Shown in pieces: positions 7,347 to 10,656 of a stretch of DNA of 10,656 nucleotides. Position numbers and translations under genes: made by a program. The notes under the pieces are model-generated. The model was not told the DNA's origin and made no database searches. It was given only the letters and a program-made list of their open reading frames with translations. How positions within the stretch are numbered: the first letter of the stretch is position 1; each line of letters starts with the position of its first letter. Where the stretch lies: NCBI GenBank assembly GCA_027051315.1, contig JALTZE010000231.1, positions 1 through 10,656 of the forward strand, given 5' to 3'. This DNA comes from Micavibrio sp. (GTDB taxonomy: Bacteria > Pseudomonadota > Alphaproteobacteria > Micavibrionales > Micavibrionaceae).

Positions 7347-8114
7347 TTAACCACCGCCAAGAACAAATATCATTCCCGAATGAAATTTGCTTAACCAGAA
7401 CATAAGACCCGCCGAAGTAATCAAAGCCATTATTGTAAGGGAAATAAGTATCTGTATAGGTATTGCTATCAAAAATACCTGAATTTGAGGCATTAATCTG
7501 GATAAAATACCCATACCTATATATATAACTAAACCAATAATTATAAACGGCATTGATATTTGGACACCTACTAAAAATGAAGCCGTTACTGCTTTTGTTA
7601 CAAGCTCTGCTAAACTTCCTGTATCTAGAAATTTACCAAATGGAAATTGGTTATAGCTTTCCACTAATCCCATTATCAAAATATGATGGAAGTTACTTAC
7701 AAATAATAATGTAACACCTGTTACGGATAAGAATGCCCCCATAATAGAGCCCTGCCCCGCCATGACTGGATTAAAAATCTGAGCGTTTGCTAAACCTGAT
7801 TGCATAGATATAATCATTCCCGCAGTATCAAGAGCTGTCATAAAAATTCTTGCTATAGTTCCTATAAAAAGACCTGTTATAAATTCTGCTGCTATCAGTA
7901 ATAAAAGCACACCTGTTGATGGTATTTCTGGAATCATTGGCATTATAAGGGGGGTAAGAACCAAAGTAATCCCCAAAGCCATCATTAACCTTATTTTTTC
8001 AGGAACAAAAGAATTCCCCAAACCTGGCATTATCATTGATGCTGTTCCTATTCTTACAAAAATAAGAAGAAAAGCATATATACCGTTATTGATAAATTCT
8101 TCTAAAAGGCTCAT
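7347..8114 (-). CDS. fliR: flagellar biosynthetic protein FliR
   Basis: Export-gate membrane protein that assembles with FliP and FliQ into the helical protein-conducting core. The 255-aa length is typical. The sequence is almost wholly hydrophobic, with about six apolar segments. It carries FliR hallmarks: FVRIGTASMIMPGLG near 19-33, VPEKIRLMMALGIT, and the SRLMPQIQVFLIAIPIQI block near the last third. The gene sits 23 bp downstream of fliQ and 43 bp upstream of flhB, the conserved fliQ-fliR-flhB order. The nearest purine-rich site (GGAAAT) is rather far from the ATG, so translation may be coupled to fliQ. Confidence 0.97.
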   Translation of the reverse strand: MSLLEEFINNGIYAFLLIFVRIGTASMIMPGLGNSFVPEKIRLMMALGITLVLTPLIMPMIPEIPSTGVLLLLIAAEFITGLFIGTIARIFMTALDTAGMIISMQSGLANAQIFNPVMAGQGSIMGAFLSVTGVTLLFVSNFHHILIMGLVESYNQFPFGKFLDTGSLAELVTKAVTASFLVGVQISMPFIIIGLVIYIGMGILSRLMPQIQVFLIAIPIQILISLTIMALITSAGLMFWLSKFHSGMIFVLGGG

Positions 8115-8137
8115 TAGTTAAATCACATTTCCTTTTA

Positions 8138-8407
8138 TCACATACCCATAGCTATCATCTTATCAGCAAGCATCTCCATAAATGCAGTAAGTAACAACAT
8201 CATAGCGGGAAGTAATAAAAATATTGAAAGAAATATAGCAACTATTTTAGGAACAAATACCAAAGTAATTTCTTGAATCTGTGTTAATGCCTGAACCAAT
8301 GCAACCAACACACCAACGACCAAACCAACCAACATAACAGGGGTGGCTATTTTAATTGTAAGCAATATTGCTTCTTGGGCTAGTTCTAATAATTCAGCTT
8401 CATTCAT
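8138..8407 (-). CDS. fliQ: flagellar biosynthetic protein FliQ
   Basis: Small export-gate subunit, present in several copies around the FliP-FliR core. At 89 aa, with two membrane hairpin segments (about 15-38 and 53-76), it has the standard FliQ architecture. The conserved block VALVQALTQIQEITLVFVPK (35-54) corresponds to the family's QAxTQIxExTLxFxPK signature. It follows fliE after a 73-bp gap and precedes fliR by 23 bp. The start is the ATG at 8405-8407, with only a poor ribosome binding site (AAAAGCG). Confidence 0.97.
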   Translation of the reverse strand: MNEAELLELAQEAILLTIKIATPVMLVGLVVGVLVALVQALTQIQEITLVFVPKIVAIFLSIFLLLPAMMLLLTAFMEMLADKMIAMGM

Positions 8408-8480
8408 CGCTTTTAAATATTCTTGTTATAAAATTTAATAGTAAACAAGTTTTTGCAATATTAAAAGCCGATTATAACAA

Positions 8481-8801
8481 TTATATAGGCATACGCATAA
8501 TTTCCTGATATGCGCTTATCATACGGTCCCTTACCGCTACTACTGTTTGCAAGGTAAGCTCTGCGCTTGTTACAGCCTGCACCACATCGGCTAGGTCTGC
8601 TTCACCGGTTATCGCTTTTGCGGAGGCTTTTTCCCCTCCTCTTACGGTATCAACTACATTTCTTGCTGTAGCTTTTAATATATCAGAAAAACTAGAACCT
8701 GTTTTATCATCACCAGGAATACCAGCACCCAAAGAAGTTTTTGCGGTATTTGCATATATGTTTGCCGCTGCTGCTGGATTTGATATTTTATCTATAGGCA
8801 T
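8481..8801 (-). CDS. fliE: flagellar hook-basal body complex protein FliE
   Basis: Adaptor linking the MS ring and export gate to the proximal rod, and the first rod protein exported. The 106-aa length is normal. The low-complexity Ala/Gly/Ser-rich N-terminal half is followed by the conserved C-terminal helices: FSDILKATARNVVDTVRGGE (38-57), ADLADVVQAVTSAELTLQTV and the ending VRDRMISAYQEIMRMPI. An excellent Shine-Dalgarno (AAGGAG) lies 6 nt before the ATG. The gene is separated from flgC by 234 bp holding a duplicated flgC end and a GC-rich repeat element, whereas these genes are usually close together. A near-consensus promoter directly upstream (8823-8851) could supply its own transcription and that of fliQ-fliR-flhB. 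Confidence 0.96.
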   Translation of the reverse strand: MPIDKISNPAAAANIYANTAKTSLGAGIPGDDKTGSSFSDILKATARNVVDTVRGGEKASAKAITGEADLADVVQAVTSAELTLQTVVAVRDRMISAYQEIMRMPI

Positions 8802-8822
8802 TTTTTTCTCCTTAATCCGCTC

Positions 8823-8851
8823 ATTTTAGCAATTTTTTAACTAATTCTCAA
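8823..8851 (-). promoter_or_regulatory. candidate sigma-70 promoter for fliE
   Basis: Read on the minus strand, TTGAGA (8851 to 8846) and TAAAAT (8828 to 8823) each match 5 of 6 consensus bases and are separated by exactly 17 bp. Transcription would start near 8816, leaving a ~15-nt leader that contains the AAGGAG of fliE. It lies between the repeat element and fliE, where it could restore or boost expression downstream of the insertion. Confidence 0.5.
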
Positions 8852-8883
8852 TAGTCAATCGCCTTTACTAATATCGAGAACGC

Positions 8884-8944
8884 CTAGTTACCCCTTAATA
8901 AGTCAATTGTGCTCATTGCCATAGACCTGCTTTGCTGAATCATC
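8884..8944 (-). repeat. direct repeat copy A: duplicated 3' end of flgC
   Basis: This 61-bp segment is identical at every position to 9036-9096. On the minus strand it reads the last 19 codons of flgC (MIQQSRSMAMSTIDLLRGN) and the TAG stop, preceded by one base. It lacks the rest of flgC and is not expected to be translated as part of it. Because it borders the fliE side, this copy is more likely to preserve the ancestral flgC-fliE junction. The 152-bp period and perfect identity imply a recent event or active homogenisation. Confidence 0.95.
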
Positions 8945-9035
8945 TGTCTTTTTCGCTCCCTTCGGTCGCTTACGTTCATACGCCACTAAGGCTTACGCCA
9001 AATTATTGGCGACCCGCAGTCGCGGGCTTGATGTT
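8945..9035. mobile_element. 91-bp GC-rich hairpin-bearing segment, possible palindromic repeat element
   Basis: This segment sits between two identical 61-bp copies of the flgC end. By hand count it is about 53% GC, far above its surroundings. It holds two compact hairpins: CGCCAA/TTGGCG with loop ATTA (8996-9011) and CCCGC/GCGGG with loop AGTC (9013-9026). A longer-range pair GGTCGC/GCGACC (8964-8969 with 9009-9014) competes with the first hairpin. It encodes no long ORF. The features resemble small non-autonomous palindromic repeats scattered in some bacterial genomes (REP/MITE-like or Rickettsia-palindrome-like in style), but I recognise no specific family. No short inverted terminal repeats are evident. 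Confidence 0.55.
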
Positions 9036-9096
9036 CTAGTTACCCCTTAATAAGTCAATTGTGCTCATTGCCATAGACCTGCTTTGCTGAATCATC
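9036..9096 (-). repeat. direct repeat copy B: functional 3' end of flgC
   Basis: This is the copy that still belongs to the complete flgC gene. It begins, in plus coordinates, with CTA, the complement of the flgC stop codon, and is identical over 61 bp to 8884-8944. Identity ends exactly at the stop codon on one side and at a C/T difference (9097 against 8945) on the other. Confidence 0.95.
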
Positions 9097-9458
9097 CCTA
9101 GGTTTGCCTCATATGAACGTTGGGCTTCTCTTAAATCAGCCATTTCTATCATCATATTAACATTTGGCATTTTTACGTATCCTGCTTCATTAGCAGCAGG
9201 GTGATATGGCATATATTTATCGGTAAATCCTGTTTTTGTGTCAGGTTTTATATCATCAACTTGAACAAGTTTTAATCCCTTATCCCTATCCATAACATTC
9301 TTAAAAGTTATTATTTTTCTTCTATATGGTTCTTCATCTGGTGAAAGGGGGGCTGTATCGGCATTTGCTACATTCTCGGAAATAACTCTTACACGCTCAC
9401 CTTGAGCTTTCATACCATTTGCAGAAATTGTCATTGCTCCGAATAAATTATCTGACAT
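9036..9458 (-). CDS. flgC: flagellar basal-body rod protein FlgC
   Basis: Proximal rod subunit, exported through the flagellar type III apparatus and assembled in the periplasm. At 140 aa it matches the family (about 135-140). The N-terminal rod signature is GAMTISANGMKAQGERVRVI (8-27) followed by SENVANADT. PYRRKIITF follows, then the conserved YVKMPNVNMMIEMADL stretch, and the C-terminal coiled-coil helix AQRSYEANLGMIQQSRSMA ends in IDLLRGN. AGGAG lies upstream of the ATG, and it follows flgB by 17 bp, so the two are co-transcribed. Its last 61 bp are duplicated downstream, beyond a GC-rich segment. The protein itself keeps a normal C-terminus whichever copy is original. Confidence 0.96.
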   Translation of the reverse strand: MSDNLFGAMTISANGMKAQGERVRVISENVANADTAPLSPDEEPYRRKIITFKNVMDRDKGLKLVQVDDIKPDTKTGFTDKYMPYHPAANEAGYVKMPNVNMMIEMADLREAQRSYEANLGMIQQSRSMAMSTIDLLRGN

Positions 9459-9475
9459 TTTATTTTCTCCTTAAA

Positions 9476-9880
9476 TTATTTTCCTATCGCGGTTTTTATC
9501 AAACCAATATTCTTTCTATATAAATTAAGCATAAGATTATAATCCATCTGTGTTTTACCAGATTTTATCATTTGTTCTTCCATAATCACGGCATTACCTG
9601 TTGGTGCTACCTCATATGTTTTCTTTTGCGCATGTGGTTTATCGATTGATGCTTGTTGATATGAAGGCATATGTGCTGGATTTGTGGTTTCAGGAACTAT
9701 ATTATTACCTTTAATTACTTTTTTTAAGATTCCACCAAAATCCACATCTTTTAAATCTTGAGGTACATAACCAGGAGTATCGGCATTTGCTATATTCTGA
9801 GCTATTATTTTATGCCTTTGGTCAAGAAAATCTATTTTAGCATTTAAAGCCTTAAATAATCCAATTGATTCTGTTGTCAT
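9476..9880 (-). CDS. flgB: flagellar basal-body rod protein FlgB
   Basis: Proximal rod subunit and first gene of the minus-strand rod/export cluster. At 134 aa it is standard length. The rod signature is LDQRHKIIAQNIANADTPGY (19-38), followed by VPQDLKDVDF. The C-terminal half keeps GNAVIMEEQMIKSGKTQMDY and the helical LNLYRKNIGLIKTAIGK. AGGAAC lies 7 nt before the ATG at 9878-9880. A sigma-54-type promoter about 50 bp upstream points at it, with a predicted leader of roughly 37 nt. Confidence 0.96.
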   Translation of the reverse strand: MTTESIGLFKALNAKIDFLDQRHKIIAQNIANADTPGYVPQDLKDVDFGGILKKVIKGNNIVPETTNPAHMPSYQQASIDKPHAQKKTYEVAPTGNAVIMEEQMIKSGKTQMDYNLMLNLYRKNIGLIKTAIGK

Positions 9881-9900
9881 TTCATTTGTTCCTATATACT
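9874..9900 (+). promoter_or_regulatory. weak candidate sigma-70 promoter for the rightward flagellar unit
   Basis: TTGTCA (9874-9879) and TATACT (9895-9900) each match 5 of 6 consensus bases, but the spacer is only 15 bp. They lie in the flgB start region and would give a start near 9907, ahead of the FlhB-like gene at 9943. The short spacer keeps confidence low. Confidence 0.3.
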
Positions 9901-9928
9901 AACCTTTTTATACCCGTATTCAATCGAT

Positions 9929-9943
9929 GCAGGAAATGTGCCA
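9929..9943 (-). promoter_or_regulatory. sigma-54 (RpoN) -24/-12 promoter of flgB
   Basis: On the minus strand, 9943 to 9929 reads TGGCACATTTCCTGC, followed by A. The -24 box TGGCAC is perfect, the -12 GC is present, and the GG-to-GC spacing is exactly the 10 nt required by RpoN. The consensus is TGGCACG-N4-TTGCW. Transcription should start near 9917. RpoN control of flagellar structural genes is well known in Alphaproteobacteria and other bacteria. The site overlaps the Shine-Dalgarno and start codon of the divergent FlhB-like gene. Confidence 0.75.
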
Positions 9944-10311
9944 TGAATGAAAAATATGATGATGGTTTTAAGAAAAAAACATCTAAACCATTAAATATAA
10001 AAGATAAATCCAAGACAGATACCGCAATTGCAATAGATGCAGGTAGCGAAGAAACTGGATATATACCGAGTATCTCAGCATCGGGACGGGGAAAAATTGC
10101 CGAGCAAATTTTGCAGCTTGCCTTTGAAAATGGTGTAAAAGTTCGTGAAGATAGTGCTTTGGCGGAAATGCTTGCACATATAGACCTTGATTCCCCTATA
10201 CCTTCGGAGGCTTTTGGGGCTGTTGCTGAAATTTTATCCTATGTATATCGAGCTAATGGAGAGCCTAATCCCTTTGATGCTGTGCTAGATAATGATATTA
10301 ATAATAATTGA
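9943..10311 (+). CDS. stand-alone FlhB C-terminal-domain-like flagellar protein
   Basis: 122 aa starting at the ATG at 9943, with AGGAAA 6 nt upstream; an upstream in-frame TTG at 9865 would overlap flgB and lacks a site. Residues 1-25 are a polar, Lys-rich leader. Residues 28-105 align with the cytoplasmic C-domain of FlhB: AIAI (28-31) against the segment just after NPTHY, then I-A-E-Q-I (52-56), ENGVKVREDSALAEML (62-77), and IPSEAFGAVAEILSYVYRANG (86-106), close to the FlhB ending. The N-P-T-H cleavage motif and all membrane segments are absent. Similar free-standing proteins are known (FlhX of Helicobacter, YlqH of Bacillus), where such a domain can stand in for cleaved FlhB-C. It heads a rightward flagellar unit divergent from flgB. 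Confidence 0.87.
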   Translation: MNEKYDDGFKKKTSKPLNIKDKSKTDTAIAIDAGSEETGYIPSISASGRGKIAEQILQLAFENGVKVREDSALAEMLAHIDLDSPIPSEAFGAVAEILSYVYRANGEPNPFDAVLDNDINNN

Positions 10312-10329
10312 TAAGAAAATGGAGATAAT

Positions 10330-10602
10330 ATGAACGAAAATGATTTAAGAAATAACAAAGAGGCTTTACAAGCTGCACTAAAAGATTTGATAAAAATGCT
10401 CAAAGAAGCTACGGATAAATTGATTATAGGTGATATATCCGAGCTTGAAGGATTAGATGGTACCGTAAATATAGTATGTATGGCTGTTGAAAAATCTGAA
10501 CCAGAAATTGCAAAAGCAGTAGAACCGTTAATGGCAGAAATGATAGCAAGTTTAGAGATATTGGCACGAGAGTTAAGAGTGTTCCAAGAACAAAACGGAT
10601 AA
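10330..10602 (+). CDS. 90-aa helical protein of unknown function in the flagellar unit
   Basis: I do not recognise the family. The product is predicted almost wholly alpha-helical, acidic, and without membrane segment or signal peptide, so cytosolic. It has heptad-like leucines (EALQAALKDLIKMLKEATDKL, in two parts at 12-32) and then GDISELEGLDGTVNIVCMAV (34-53). The GD-x-x-x-LEGLD pattern in a short helical protein recalls FlgN/FliT-type export chaperones, which is only a guess. GGAG lies 5 nt before the ATG. The gene begins 18 bp after the FlhB-like gene and ends 4 bp before the next start, so the three are clearly co-transcribed and a flagellar role is likely. Confidence 0.7.
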   Translation: MNENDLRNNKEALQAALKDLIKMLKEATDKLIIGDISELEGLDGTVNIVCMAVEKSEPEIAKAVEPLMAEMIASLEILARELRVFQEQNG

Positions 10603-10606
10603 GATT

Positions 10607-10656
10607 ATGGACGAATATTATTATTTGAAATTTTTTATTGCTTTGATATTTGTTAT
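10607..10656 (+). CDS. fliO: 5' end of a membrane protein, probably FliO (partial)
   Basis: The window ends after 16 codons, reading MDEYYYLKFFIALIFV. A short acidic/aromatic start leading straight into a hydrophobic helix is the shape of FliO, the small bitopic assembly factor for FliP of the flagellar export gate, and the Y-L-[KR]-F-x-x-A-L-x-F-V pattern is like alphaproteobacterial FliO as I recall it. The gene begins 4 bp after the 90-aa gene, in the same transcription unit. Too little is present to be certain. Confidence 0.5.
   Translation, partial: MDEYYYLKFFIALIFV

Noticed and set aside
8422..8454. CTTGTT ... AACAAG followed by TTTTT on the plus strand, resembling an intrinsic terminator.
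   Set aside because: The stem is only 6 AT-rich pairs with a 16-nt loop, and it points in the plus direction where no gene is transcribed.
8450..8480. Sigma-54-like GG...TTGC on the minus strand ahead of fliQ.
   Set aside because: The GG-to-GC interval is 11 nt, not the required 10, and the -24 box is CGGCTT rather than TGGCAC.
9865..9942. Upstream TTG start for the FlhB-like gene.
   Set aside because: It would overlap the flgB start and the sigma-54 promoter, has no ribosome binding site, and encodes an unrelated Phe/Leu-rich stretch. The ATG at 9943 has AGGAAA.
1..10656. CRISPR arrays, tRNA or rRNA genes, transposases, toxin-antitoxin pairs.
   Set aside because: No regularly spaced repeats, cloverleaf-like sequences, rRNA motifs or such proteins were seen on either strand; the only clear long repeat is the 61-bp pair at flgC.

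Overview
This window most likely comes from a low-GC, flagellated alphaproteobacterium. The coding is AT-rich with A/T-ending codons. The lipoprotein-sized DUF2155 gene next to a lone MlaD-type MCE gene is an arrangement I associate with Alphaproteobacteria, and the flgB-flgC-fliE-fliQ-fliR-flhB block also fits that class. I cannot place it to genus. A Rickettsiales/Holosporales-like or other low-GC lineage is possible, but that is inference.

Left part (1 to about 735): an AT-rich stretch with pyrimidine tracts and no recognisable gene on either strand. It stops abruptly inside what should be the first helices of ClpA, so it is either foreign or rearranged DNA, or a contig-join artefact. From about 730 to 3027 runs clpA, with both AAA+ modules and the ClpP-docking loop intact but the first ~25 residues missing. 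After it comes an unusual receiver-domain/nucleoside-deaminase fusion (3095-3985) whose zinc-binding PCxxC motif has been replaced. Convergent to this is a RidA-family gene (3988-4461). Divergent from ridA is aat (4561-5241), the Leu/Phe-tRNA-protein transferase. ClpA and Aat belong to the same N-degron pathway: Aat tags, and ClpAP with the adaptor ClpS degrades. No clpS is visible.

Middle (5265-6146, minus strand): a secreted DUF2155 protein and MlaD, an envelope pair. MlaD is an inner-membrane-anchored lipid-transport subunit.

Right part (6227-9880, minus strand): a flagellar basal-body and export cluster read as flgB-flgC-fliE-fliQ-fliR-flhB. FlgB, FlgC and FliE make the proximal rod. FliQ, FliR and FlhB are part of the export gate. 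A strong-looking sigma-54 promoter precedes flgB. A second, divergent flagellar unit begins at 9943: a stand-alone FlhB C-domain paralogue, a 90-residue unknown protein, and the first codons of a probable fliO running off the window.

The most striking non-genic structure lies between flgC and fliE. The last 61 bp of flgC, ending exactly at the stop codon, are present twice as perfect direct repeats (8884-8944 and 9036-9096). They flank a 91-bp, clearly GC-richer, hairpin-rich segment that looks like a small palindromic repeat element. A near-consensus sigma-70 promoter for fliE lies just downstream of it.
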